The notes under the pieces were generated by a model, which searched no databases, was not told the DNA's origin, and was given only the letters and a program-made list of their open reading frames with translations. A DNA stretch of 14,724 bases from Helicobacter sp. (lineage in GTDB: Bacteria; Campylobacterota; Campylobacteria; Campylobacterales; Helicobacteraceae): positions 1-14,724 of the forward strand of contig JARIAP010000013.1 of NCBI GenBank assembly GCA_029257755.1, given 5' to 3'. Positions 7,285 through 14,635 of this stretch are shown here, piece by piece. Made by a program: the position numbers and the translations under genes. Position 1 is the stretch's first letter, and the number at the start of each line of letters is the position of its first letter.

Positions 7285-8988
7285 ATGATAGATACAACAA
7301 AAGAGTTTAAAGAGCAACAAAAAAAAGCAGAAGAAGTTTTTAAGAGACTTGCGGTGTTTTTAGATGAAGGTGAAGTATTTGGAATAAAGGTAGATTCAAA
7401 TATCAAAGATAAAATATCTAATGCGATAAAAAATATAGGTGATACAAAGCTAAAAATTGCTTTGATTGGTGGGTTTTCAGAGGGCAAAACAACAATTGCG
7501 GCAGCTTGGTTAGGAAAACTTGATAAATCAAGTATGAAAATATCTCATGAGGAATCTTCAGATGAAGTTAAAATCTATAATGTAGATAATGAAGTTTGTT
7601 TGGTTGATACTCCGGGATTATTTGGCTTTAAAGAGAAAGAAATAGATTCTACACATATAGAAAAATATAAGGATATTACAAAAAAATACATTAGTGATGC
7701 ACATTTGATACTTTATGTTATGAATTCACAAAACCCTATAAAAGAGAGTCATAAAGATGATTTACAATGGCTTTTTACAACATTAAATCTACTCCCACGC
7801 ACTATATTTGTTTTGAGTAGGTTTGATGAGGTAGTGGATATAGAAGATGACAATGCATATAATAAAGTCCTTGAAATTAAACAGCAAAATGTAATATCTA
7901 GGCTAAAAGATACAATTAATCTAAGCAATGAAGATATAAATACATTATCAATAGTAGGCATTGCTGCAAATCCATTTGATGAAGGTGTGGAATACTGGCT
8001 AGAAAATCCACAAGAATTTAAGCAATTATCACATATTGAAAGTTTGCAACGCGTAACCTATGAAAAAATTAAATCAAATGGTGGTTTTAAGCAAATCATA
8101 GATGAAACACACAAAAGCATTGTTAATGATGTGTTGTATAGACAAATACCAATCATTGAAGAGATAAATAAAAAAGTGGAATATGATTTAATAGAGCTTA
8201 ATGATAATATTCAATACACAAATAAAAGTATAGAAAAATTAAGCTCCAAAATTACAAATATAAAAGTTACACTAAGAGATTTTGTTATTGATGAATTTAC
8301 AGACATTATATTACAACTTCAAGGCACTACAATTGAAACTTTTAATGACTTTTTTGAACGCAATATTGGTGATGAAGGACTTAATCTAAGAAGTAAGATA
8401 CAAAATAAATTTGAAAATGCAATAGGACTTATCCAAAAAGATATTGAATCTATTGCAGAAAAACTTGAATTAGAAAGAAGTGCATTTGATACAATCCTTA
8501 CTAGCTATGGTAAGCAAGGAATAAAATTTTTGCAACAATCAAACATGATTAATGCTACTAATATAAAAATTGCTAGAGATCTTTTAGTTAGTGGATTAAA
8601 AAAAATTGGTATTCATGTTGTGCCAAAATTTAAACCATGGGGTGCAATAAAATTTGCTAAAAATGCAGGAGCTGCACTTGCTTTGCTAAACATTGCAATT
8701 GAATTGTGGGATAGTTACAAAAATCATGAAAAAGAAGAGAAATTTAGAGAAGCAAAAAAATTGTTAGAAAAAAATTTAAATGATTTAAAAAAAGAGTTAT
8801 TATCAATAATTGATAATGATGAATTTGTGTCTATATATTTCCCAGCTTATATAAAAATGGAACATATAGCACAAGAATATAAGAATACATATGAGGCTTT
8901 AGTATCTAAACAAAAAGATTTTAAACAATGGGTAGAAAAAAGTAAGGCAATGGAAAAAGAGCTAAAAACAATTAGTTATAATAAGTAA
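7285..8988 (+). CDS. LeoA/HP0731-type dynamin-like GTPase
   Basis: 567-residue dynamin-like GTPase. G1 is GGFSEGKTT (62-70), G3 is DTPG (108-111, in VDTPGLFGF), and a G4-like SRFD is at 178-181. GIAANPFDEG (225-234) closes the G domain. Long amphipathic helices fill about 270-400, and residues about 450-475 (AKNAGAALALLNIAIELW) form a hydrophobic patch that could contact membrane. Size and the GGFSxGKT P-loop match my recollection of the family named after E. coli LeoA and H. pylori HP0731. LeoA acts with LeoB and LeoC and was linked to enterotoxin and vesicle release in enterotoxigenic E. coli. That link says nothing certain about the job here. The ribosome site AAAGGA overlaps the end of the preceding GTPase gene, so the two are co-translated. 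No partner other than the upstream GTPase is visible. Confidence 0.87.
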   Translation: MIDTTKEFKEQQKKAEEVFKRLAVFLDEGEVFGIKVDSNIKDKISNAIKNIGDTKLKIALIGGFSEGKTTIAAAWLGKLDKSSMKISHEESSDEVKIYNVDNEVCLVDTPGLFGFKEKEIDSTHIEKYKDITKKYISDAHLILYVMNSQNPIKESHKDDLQWLFTTLNLLPRTIFVLSRFDEVVDIEDDNAYNKVLEIKQQNVISRLKDTINLSNEDINTLSIVGIAANPFDEGVEYWLENPQEFKQLSHIESLQRVTYEKIKSNGGFKQIIDETHKSIVNDVLYRQIPIIEEINKKVEYDLIELNDNIQYTNKSIEKLSSKITNIKVTLRDFVIDEFTDIILQLQGTTIETFNDFFERNIGDEGLNLRSKIQNKFENAIGLIQKDIESIAEKLELERSAFDTILTSYGKQGIKFLQQSNMINATNIKIARDLLVSGLKKIGIHVVPKFKPWGAIKFAKNAGAALALLNIAIELWDSYKNHEKEEKFREAKKLLEKNLNDLKKELLSIIDNDEFVSIYFPAYIKMEHIAQEYKNTYEALVSKQKDFKQWVEKSKAMEKELKTISYNK

Positions 8989-9017
8989 TTATTTGTATTT
9001 TTTAATAAAATTTAATT

Positions 9018-9033
9018 TAGCAATCAATTGCTA
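9018..9033 (-). terminator. Weak stem-loop at the end of the DUF721-like gene
   Basis: The sequence TAGCAATCAATTGCTA folds into a 6-bp stem with a 4-base loop across the stop codon of the minus-strand gene, in the 35-base gap between convergent genes. The U-rich tail on the minus side is interrupted by A residues, so termination would be inefficient. Confidence 0.25.
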
Positions 9034-9596
9034 TATTGTGGTTTATCAGCTATATTATATGAGTTTGGTTTTGATATAAATTCTTGTTGTTTTAATCTAT
9101 ATATATGTTTATGATTTAATTTAATAATATTTCTTATTTCTTCAAATATTTCTTTTATTTTTGGATTTGTTGCATGATTGATAAAATTAGCTTTAGATAT
9201 TTCTTTTATCTCATCTTCTAAAATTGTTTTAATACTATATGATTCAAGTCGTTTCTTAGGAACATAGCCCCTTATGCTTTTATATTTATCTAAATTTATT
9301 TTTTGTTTTAAATCTTTATTTGTTTTGAGAATACTTAAAAGTTGCTTTGCATGAAATTTATTAAATTCAACACATACGGGATATTTTGAAAATATTATTA
9401 ATATTTCTGTTTCGTCTCTCTTTGATTGAACTATATTGATAATGCTATTTTGTATTTGTGGAATAATAAAGTGTTTTATTAGTTGCAAATTGTAAGAATT
9501 TATTATAAAATTAAGCGTTTTTTCGCTTATATAGCATTTATTTATTGCTTTTTCATAAAATATCTGTGAAGTAAATATATCTTTAAAGGTTTTCAT
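9024..9596 (-). CDS. Hypothetical protein, DUF721 (DciA-like) features
   Basis: 190-residue basic protein without signal peptide or membrane segment. Residues about 30-95 (NLQLIKHFIIPQIQNSI, later VCVEFNKFHAKQLLSILK) recall the core of the DUF721 family as it occurs in epsilonproteobacteria, where a hydrophobic helix is followed by an F-x-EF...LL pattern. DUF721 includes DciA, the loader of the replicative helicase DnaB, but the similarity here is judged by eye and the function is not established. The C-terminal half is Lys/Ile/Glu rich and unrecognised. No Shine-Dalgarno precedes the ATG. A TATAAT (9625-9630, minus) lies about 30 bases upstream, inside the divergent lipoprotein gene, so the transcript leader would be short. 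The starts of the two divergent genes are one base apart. Confidence 0.7.
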   Translation of the reverse strand: MKTFKDIFTSQIFYEKAINKCYISEKTLNFIINSYNLQLIKHFIIPQIQNSIINIVQSKRDETEILIIFSKYPVCVEFNKFHAKQLLSILKTNKDLKQKINLDKYKSIRGYVPKKRLESYSIKTILEDEIKEISKANFINHATNPKIKEIFEEIRNIIKLNHKHIYRLKQQEFISKPNSYNIADKPQYSN

Positions 9597-9597
9597 A

Positions 9598-9726
9598 ATG
9601 AATATTTTAACATATTTTTATTCAATTATATTATGTTTTGTTGTAAATTTTTATGTAATTGGTTGTGGCTACAAAACAGATCCTTATTGGATAGAACCAG
9701 AAAAACAAGATTTGTTATTGCCATAA
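9598..9726 (+). CDS. Small LptM-like lipoprotein (42 residues)
   Basis: A 42-residue frame with clear lipoprotein architecture. Residues 1-22 form a hydrophobic signal segment (TYFYSIILCFVVNFYVIG) ending in the lipobox VIGC, with Cys23 as the lipidated residue. The mature peptide starts CGYKTDPYW and ends with a short Pro/Glu/Lys tail. The CGxK...P pattern after the lipid cysteine is that of LptM (YifL), which helps oxidise and assemble the LptD LPS translocon. The assignment rests on this motif only, and the lysA neighbour common for LptM in other proteobacteria is absent. An AAAGG at 9585-9589, 8 bases before the ATG, is a good ribosome site and lies inside the divergent gene on the other strand. 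One base separates the two start codons. An A/T stem-loop terminator follows. Confidence 0.7.
   Translation: MNILTYFYSIILCFVVNFYVIGCGYKTDPYWIEPEKQDLLLP
9625..9630 (-). promoter_or_regulatory. Candidate -10 box for the DUF721-like gene
   Basis: A minus-strand TATAAT lies about 30 bases before the ATG at 9596, inside the signal-peptide codons of the divergent lipoprotein gene. Spacing is right for a short leader, and no -35 is evident. Confidence 0.35.
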
Positions 9727-9765
9727 TATAATAATATGCAAATTTATTTATTAACAAAGATACTT

Positions 9766-9785
9766 AAAAATCCTATAGATTTTTT
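9766..9785. terminator. Bidirectional A/T-stem terminator between convergent genes
   Basis: AAAAATC (9766-9772) and GATTTTT (9778-9784) form a 7-bp stem around the loop CTATA. The plus strand ends in six T; the minus strand likewise ends in a T run. It sits between the lipoprotein gene (plus) and addB (minus), ten bases past the addB stop, as expected for a shared terminator. The stem is A/T rich and therefore weak. Confidence 0.55.
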
Positions 9786-9795
9786 ATAATATAAT

Positions 9796-12411
9796 TTAAT
9801 AATCTCTATTGCATAAAATTTTGTATGAACAATTATTGCATACACTTAGTTTATCAGTCATTTCATTGTTTTCTCCAAAATTATTTAGAATCTCTTTTAT
9901 GGTATTTTCTCCTTCTATTATATATTCTTCATTGCACATTGATAATATTTTTTCATTTTGTTTAGAGGATAAAAGATAGTATGCAAAATATTTATCTTTA
10001 TATTTAAATTCTTGAAATAAGTCTATGCAAATTGCATAAAATGGCATTTGCAAACTATCTTTACTTGGTGGATTAGCTCCTGTTTTATAATCATATATGA
10101 TAATATTAGAATCTACAATATCAATTCTATCTATTTTGCCATTAAATATGTATTTATCATAATTTACCTTAAAATCATATTCAAGTCCAACTATTTGTAT
10201 TTCATGCTTTTTTGCTCTTTCTCTTTCAATTTGAAAAAAAGCTTTCATTTTAGGTGTAAAATTATCAAGCATAATAAAAGTGATCATATCAATTTGTAAC
10301 TTATTATTTTTTGCAATATCATTTCTAAGGTTTTGTAATTTTGAAAAAAAATTAGATTCTATATTATCAATATCTTTTGTTGTTAGAATTTTTCCTTTAT
10401 AATCTTTATATACATCATAAAGCCATTCATGCAAAATTATTCCTATATTTTGTTGTTGTGTGTTTTCTGCCTCTATTAATTTTTCTATATAACGAAAGTA
10501 AAATTTACGCTTACAATCTTTATATGTATTTATTGAAGTTGCATTAAAATATATATGTTCATTAAATGTAGGATATTTTTCATCATAAAATATCGTATTT
10601 CTTTGTTTTGTATTATCATAATAGCTATATATTTTATCTATTGATTGTGCCATTTCTATATTGCATTGTAGTTCAAAAAGCATATTTGATGGAATTTTTT
10701 CGTTGTTTGCAACAAAGCTTATATGTGTTGTTTGTGTGTTTTGCATTATATTGTAATAATGGTGTTTATATAAGTTTTCTTTATCAAGACGAGTTGGCAT
10801 ATTGTAATAACTGCGTATTTTAGAGTTTAAAAACATATCATCATGAGTTACATTTGGTATATAATCATCTGTAAAGTCAAGTATTAATACTTCTTTGAAT
10901 ATAAGACTTCTAGCCTCTAATGCCCCTATAACTCGTATTTTACCCCCGCCAACATCATTTTTTTTGAGTTTAGCAATATCTAACATAAAGAATATAAATA
11001 TTTTTTCAAAATCAATTTTTTGTGCATTAAAGTATATTTTATTTGATAATAAATTAAGTTCAGATAATATTGACATTGCACTTGCTAGGATAGTTTCATC
11101 TTTATAAAAAAGTATTGTTATTATTGTTTCTATATGATTTATATTTGGATTATCAATAGTCATTGAATTTTGTTTATATTGTTCTTTTAGCTTATTTAAT
11201 TGAGATTTTATATTTTCGTCATCGTTATTCATAGCAAATTCAAAAAATTCTTTTAGATTTATTGTTTTATTTTTTAAAAAATTATTATATATATTTTCTA
11301 GTATATTATATTCTTTTGTATGAGATATATTAATACCCATAGCAAAATTCAATAGATTAAAAGAATCAAATGTTATTAAATAATTACAAAAAGATTCGTT
11401 TGGTAAAATTATGGCAAAATCATTTTCAAAAGCCCTACCATTTAGAATTTCCTTTTCCCATTTACTAGCTAAATATAGTGCTAAATTAATTTGGTTTGAT
11501 ACTTTTGTAGTTTTATATAACTTTATTGAATCTTTATTTAATTTTTTCATTTCAATAGAAAATAGTTTTTTATTTGATATTGAATATATGTATTTTTTAT
11601 TTGTTTGTAATTTTTTATCTATAAATTTAAAATGCGATATATTATAAAAATCTGTTTTAAAATGTAAAAATATAGGCGTAATCTGTGATGCATTTTGCAA
11701 TATTTCATATTGTAATGGTGATATAAAACCTTCAAGCTCAATATGAATACTTGAAAAGCTTTCAACATATTCTTTAAAAATATCATAATTATATTGAATT
11801 TCATTGCTATAAATAGAATCACTCAATGAATTTAGTTCCAATAAAAGCTTATATTCATCATAAATTTCAGATAAAAGCATTAATTGTGAAGAATATTCCT
11901 CATAACTATCTATGCTATCAAATTTTAATAAACTTTCTTTTGTGATTGGAATCTTATATTCTTTTAACTCATCGTAAAAATCAAGCAATACAGATGAGGT
12001 TTGTAGAAATAACATAAAACTTTCATCAAAATTTAAAAAACCTATGTTTGGTTTGATTTTTTTTGAATTTTTAACATTTTTCAATGCTTGAAATATAAAA
12101 AAATCTCTTACATTTCTTGGAATCATGGCATTTTTTGAATATATTATTTTTGTAAAGAATTCAGATATACTCAACGCATCTGGTAAAATATCTAAAGCCT
12201 TATTGTCATTATGGTTTATAAAGTCAAATAAATTAAAGCAATTTTTCAATATATCTTCATTTTTACCACTATCTATATATTTATGTAAATTAAAATCTAA
12301 ATTGTCTTTTTTTATAAAATTTATATAAAATTCTCTCTTTGAACGAGAACTACTTAGCACAAATAATGGTTGTTTTGTGTTAAACAGATTTTGTATAATT
12401 TTTTCTTTCAT
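9796..12411 (-). CDS. addB: AddB subunit of the AddAB helicase-nuclease
   Basis: 871-residue AddB-type protein, part of AddAB (RecBCD-like), which processes DNA double-strand ends for RecA-dependent repair. The C-terminal PD-(D/E)XK nuclease is complete, with His661 (GIILHEW), Asp761 (GKIDRID), Asp774 and Lys776 (DYKTG), and a QMPFYA helix after it. The four cysteines that hold the AddB 4Fe-4S cluster are present: Cys633 (YKDCKRKF) and Cys858, Cys861, Cys867 near the C-terminus (CNNCSYKILC). The N-terminal two thirds is a degenerate helicase-like region without a GxxGKT Walker A, and residues 11-22 (NTKQPLFVLSSS) stand where AddB proteins begin. AddA is not in the window; in H. pylori addA and addB also lie apart. 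A ribosome site AAAGG sits 8 bases before the ATG. It is 58 bases downstream of yaaA and probably shares its transcript. Confidence 0.9.
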   Translation of the reverse strand: MKEKIIQNLFNTKQPLFVLSSSRSKREFYINFIKKDNLDFNLHKYIDSGKNEDILKNCFNLFDFINHNDNKALDILPDALSISEFFTKIIYSKNAMIPRNVRDFFIFQALKNVKNSKKIKPNIGFLNFDESFMLFLQTSSVLLDFYDELKEYKIPITKESLLKFDSIDSYEEYSSQLMLLSEIYDEYKLLLELNSLSDSIYSNEIQYNYDIFKEYVESFSSIHIELEGFISPLQYEILQNASQITPIFLHFKTDFYNISHFKFIDKKLQTNKKYIYSISNKKLFSIEMKKLNKDSIKLYKTTKVSNQINLALYLASKWEKEILNGRAFENDFAIILPNESFCNYLITFDSFNLLNFAMGINISHTKEYNILENIYNNFLKNKTINLKEFFEFAMNNDDENIKSQLNKLKEQYKQNSMTIDNPNINHIETIITILFYKDETILASAMSILSELNLLSNKIYFNAQKIDFEKIFIFFMLDIAKLKKNDVGGGKIRVIGALEARSLIFKEVLILDFTDDYIPNVTHDDMFLNSKIRSYYNMPTRLDKENLYKHHYYNIMQNTQTTHISFVANNEKIPSNMLFELQCNIEMAQSIDKIYSYYDNTKQRNTIFYDEKYPTFNEHIYFNATSINTYKDCKRKFYFRYIEKLIEAENTQQQNIGIILHEWLYDVYKDYKGKILTTKDIDNIESNFFSKLQNLRNDIAKNNKLQIDMITFIMLDNFTPKMKAFFQIERERAKKHEIQIVGLEYDFKVNYDKYIFNGKIDRIDIVDSNIIIYDYKTGANPPSKDSLQMPFYAICIDLFQEFKYKDKYFAYYLLSSKQNEKILSMCNEEYIIEGENTIKEILNNFGENNEMTDKLSVCNNCSYKILCNRDY

Positions 12412-12469
12412 ATTAAAAACCTTTTATAACTTAGTTAAATTACCAAATAAATATATTATTTTATTGTAT

Positions 12470-13267
12470 TTAATAAATTTCGTATATAAGTAATACTTTA
12501 TTTTTTGTTTCTTGTAGTTTATTAAATTTTATAGAATCATTTTGTATAGAACATAAAAAATCAAGGCATTGTGGCATTGATAAATTTTTAGCTTCATTTG
12601 CTAATATTCTTAGAATCTTACCTCTATATAATTTAGAATAATGACTTATTGTTTTATTTCTTTTTCTAAACTCAAAGAAAAAATATTTTTGTTTTGGAAT
12701 GAAAAGCTTTGTATATATTTCGGCTCTTAAATCAATTACATATTCTTTGTCTTTCATGAAATCTTCTAATAATGGAATAAAAGGTGTATATATATCTTTC
12801 AATGTTACATTATGTGCTTTTGTGTTTTGCTTTAATTTATAAAAAGGTATTGAATCTACTGCTCTAATTACACCAAATAGATTGCTAAATATTAATACAT
12901 TATTGTCTATGTATTGCTTAGAATTTATGCTTAGGGTATTATAATCAATTCCATTAAAAGCAACTCCTATGTATCTATTAATTGCTTTCAATAAAGGGGA
13001 TACTTTACATGCTATGTTTAATTCATATTCATTTTTAGCATTGAAATTCTTTGCCCCATAAATATCTAACAATAATTCTTTATTGCTATTTTTCAATATA
13101 TTTTCAATATGTTTTATGTATTGATTTAGTGATTTTTCTCTATACTTATAAAGTTTTTTACCTTCCCATAAAGATTCTAAAAAATTTAGTTTATACTCAT
13201 TTTTTTTATATATATTATCTGTGATAGCTTTATCTTCACTAGGACTTAATAAAATAGAGAAATTCAT
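12470..13267 (-). CDS. yaaA: YaaA-family peroxide stress protein
   Basis: 265-residue member of the YaaA (DUF328/UPF0246) family; in E. coli YaaA limits free iron and DNA damage during hydrogen peroxide stress. Family motifs run in order: ILLSPSED at the N-terminus (4-11), GVAFNGIDYNTLS (101-113), LFGVIRAVDSIPFYKLK (130-146) and VIDLRAEIYTKLF (177-189). Biochemical activity is not well defined. The start was set at 13267 because AAGGA stands 6 bases before this ATG and the conserved family N-terminus begins here. The longer frame starting at 13291 has no ribosome site and would run over the probable promoter. It precedes addB by 58 bases, which pairs two DNA-damage functions. Confidence 0.85.
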   Translation of the reverse strand: MNFSILLSPSEDKAITDNIYKKNEYKLNFLESLWEGKKLYKYREKSLNQYIKHIENILKNSNKELLLDIYGAKNFNAKNEYELNIACKVSPLLKAINRYIGVAFNGIDYNTLSINSKQYIDNNVLIFSNLFGVIRAVDSIPFYKLKQNTKAHNVTLKDIYTPFIPLLEDFMKDKEYVIDLRAEIYTKLFIPKQKYFFFEFRKRNKTISHYSKLYRGKILRILANEAKNLSMPQCLDFLCSIQNDSIKFNKLQETKNKVLLIYEIY

Positions 13268-13291
13268 AATAATCCTTTTAATAAACTTCAT

Positions 13292-13300
13292 ATTATAGCA
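13292..13300 (-). promoter_or_regulatory. Extended -10 promoter of yaaA(-addB)
   Basis: The minus strand reads TGCTATAAT, a perfect extended -10 (TGn-TATAAT), 24 bases before the chosen yaaA ATG. This gives a leader of about 20 bases holding the AAGGA ribosome site. It supports independent transcription of yaaA-addB from the broken methyltransferase gene upstream. Confidence 0.6.
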
Positions 13301-13316
13301 AAGTTTGTTTTGAATC

Positions 13317-13637
13317 TTATTTGCCTCTTATTTTATTTATAACATATTTTAATCTTCTTGAAAAGGTTCTGTTTAATTTTTTATTTAATCTTTGTATTTC
13401 ATCGCAAGTATAATTATTGCCATTTATTCCAAATATGTTAATACTATTTTTTGAATCACTTTATGCTTTTAACCATGTCCCAACACCACAACCAATATCA
13501 ATAACACTTTCTATTTTAGGAAAAATAGAATCTACTATCGGCAATATCTCACATGCAGATTTATAGCTACCATCTTTTTGAGAATTATAAAAATCTTCAT
13601 CATATAGATTTTCATTAAAATTTTCTGTATTTTGCAT
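13317..13637 (-). pseudogene. Broken SAM-dependent methyltransferase gene
   Basis: A good ribosome site (AAAGGAG, 6 bases before ATG at 13637) starts a 58-residue frame whose end, VIDIGCGVGTWLKA, is motif I of class I SAM-dependent methyltransferases. It is cut by TAA at 13461-13463. The same frame then continues without stop for 47 codons to TAA at 13317-13319. The first part, SDSKNSINIFGINGN, still matches the strand-2 acidic-loop region expected next (usually GIDGD), after which the sequence jumps to a basic tail (RLNKKLNRTFSRRLKYVINK). A working enzyme of this fold needs about 200 residues or more. So there is a nonsense mutation plus a likely internal deletion. Its substrate cannot be told. 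A perfect palindrome overlaps its probable -10. Confidence 0.75.
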
Positions 13638-13654
13638 TAAAACTCCTTTATAAA

Positions 13655-13674
13655 TATAATATGATCATATTATA
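13655..13674. promoter_or_regulatory. Perfect 20-bp palindrome, operator-like
   Basis: TATAATATGATCATATTATA is its own reverse complement over all 20 bases. On the minus strand its first six bases (TATAAT, 13674-13669) stand about 32 bases before the methyltransferase start, fitting a -10 box. It carries the same hexamer for the other direction. A symmetric site over a promoter is the usual place for a dimeric repressor. Without a loop or T run it does not look like a terminator for proC. It is A/T rich, which raises the chance of random symmetry. Confidence 0.45.
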
Positions 13675-13685
13675 CAAAAATAATA

Positions 13686-14588
13686 TTATTTTGATTCTAT
13701 ATTTTTTGCTTTTTGTGTTGCCTTTATACATGCACGCGTTATAATCCCTTGCACTGAATGTTCATCGCAATGCAATAATGCCTCTGCTGTTGTCCCCCCG
13801 GGACTTGTAACACAATCTTTTATTTCTTGTGGGCTTTTATCTTTAAGCAATTGTGCTATACCTTCAAATGTTTTTTGAACTAATTTTTGACTTATATCAA
13901 GTTTTAATCCTTGTTGTACCCCAGCATTAATTAAAGCCTGTGCTACAAGTGCTAAAATTGCTGGACTACTACCATTAGTAGCAATACTTGCTAAAACCTC
14001 TTGTTCATTTGATACAAAAATACAATTTCCAAAGCTAGATACAAAATTAAAGATGCTATCTTTGATGTGTGCAAGTTGCTTTTGTTTTGCTTCTTTTATA
14101 TTATGATTATCAACTAATAAATCAATTACTTTGCCAACTTCTTTTATTGTTTGACTATTCTCTGCATTTTGTTGCCATAATACAGCATTAGAGCTTAATC
14201 CATAATAAGCACCAATATTTGGCATAATGATAACATAATGATTTGAATTAATATTTGTGTGTAAAGTTTGTATGCTAACTCCAGCTAATACACTATATAC
14301 TATATGTGCTTTTCCAGAAAATGAAAATACATCTAAATTACTAGGCTTACATGCTAATAATACTAGTTTATTATTACATTTTATATCCTGCATTTTTTTT
14401 ATTGTAACATTATTAACAAATTCACTTCTACATTGCTTTATTGAATCTGTAAGCCAAGATTCTATTTTATACGGATCTCTACCAACAATAGTAATATTAG
14501 ATATTTGTAATTTCTCTTTAGTTTGTCTTAAAATACCATTTATAATTGCTTTTGCCATATTTCCATAACCAACTACAATAAGCTCCAT
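13686..14588 (-). CDS. proC: Pyrroline-5-carboxylate reductase (ProC)
   Basis: 300-residue ProC, which reduces 1-pyrroline-5-carboxylate to proline with NAD(P)H, the last step of proline synthesis. The N-terminal Rossmann fold begins MELIVVGYGNMAKAIINGIL (GxGxMA type, 1-20), with VLLACKPSNL (76-85, the VKP-like cofactor site) and VLAGVSIQTL further on. The C-terminal dimerisation domain ends with the ProC signature TSPGGTTAEAL (261-271). It is about 30-40 residues longer than many ProC proteins, mainly through a loop near 160-190 (NIKEAKQKQ). Ribosome site AGGAAAAG before the ATG. It appears to be a single gene; the next gene downstream is the broken methyltransferase, 48 bases on. Confidence 0.95.
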   Translation of the reverse strand: MELIVVGYGNMAKAIINGILRQTKEKLQISNITIVGRDPYKIESWLTDSIKQCRSEFVNNVTIKKMQDIKCNNKLVLLACKPSNLDVFSFSGKAHIVYSVLAGVSIQTLHTNINSNHYVIIMPNIGAYYGLSSNAVLWQQNAENSQTIKEVGKVIDLLVDNHNIKEAKQKQLAHIKDSIFNFVSSFGNCIFVSNEQEVLASIATNGSSPAILALVAQALINAGVQQGLKLDISQKLVQKTFEGIAQLLKDKSPQEIKDCVTSPGGTTAEALLHCDEHSVQGIITRACIKATQKAKNIESK

Positions 14589-14626
14589 GACTTTTCCTAT
14601 ATTCTAAAGTTAGTTAAAACGATAAT

Positions 14627-14635
14627 ATTCTATCA
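14627..14635 (-). promoter_or_regulatory. Candidate extended -10 promoter of proC
   Basis: The minus strand reads TGATAGAAT (TGn plus TAGAAT), about 39 bases before the proC ATG, giving a leader of about 30 bases. The remaining upstream bases to the window end (14636-14724) show no gene. They contain an A/T inverted repeat, CAATA...TATTG, at about 14680-14695. Confidence 0.4.

Noticed and set aside
13268..13291. Longer yaaA start at 13291
   Set aside because: No ribosome site; the conserved N-terminus and AAGGA point to 13267; the extension would reach the TATAAT promoter.
14257..14568. 103-codon plus-strand open frame opposite proC
   Set aside because: It lies fully antisense to the strongly supported proC, has no ribosome site and reads as a Cys/Leu-rich shadow translation.
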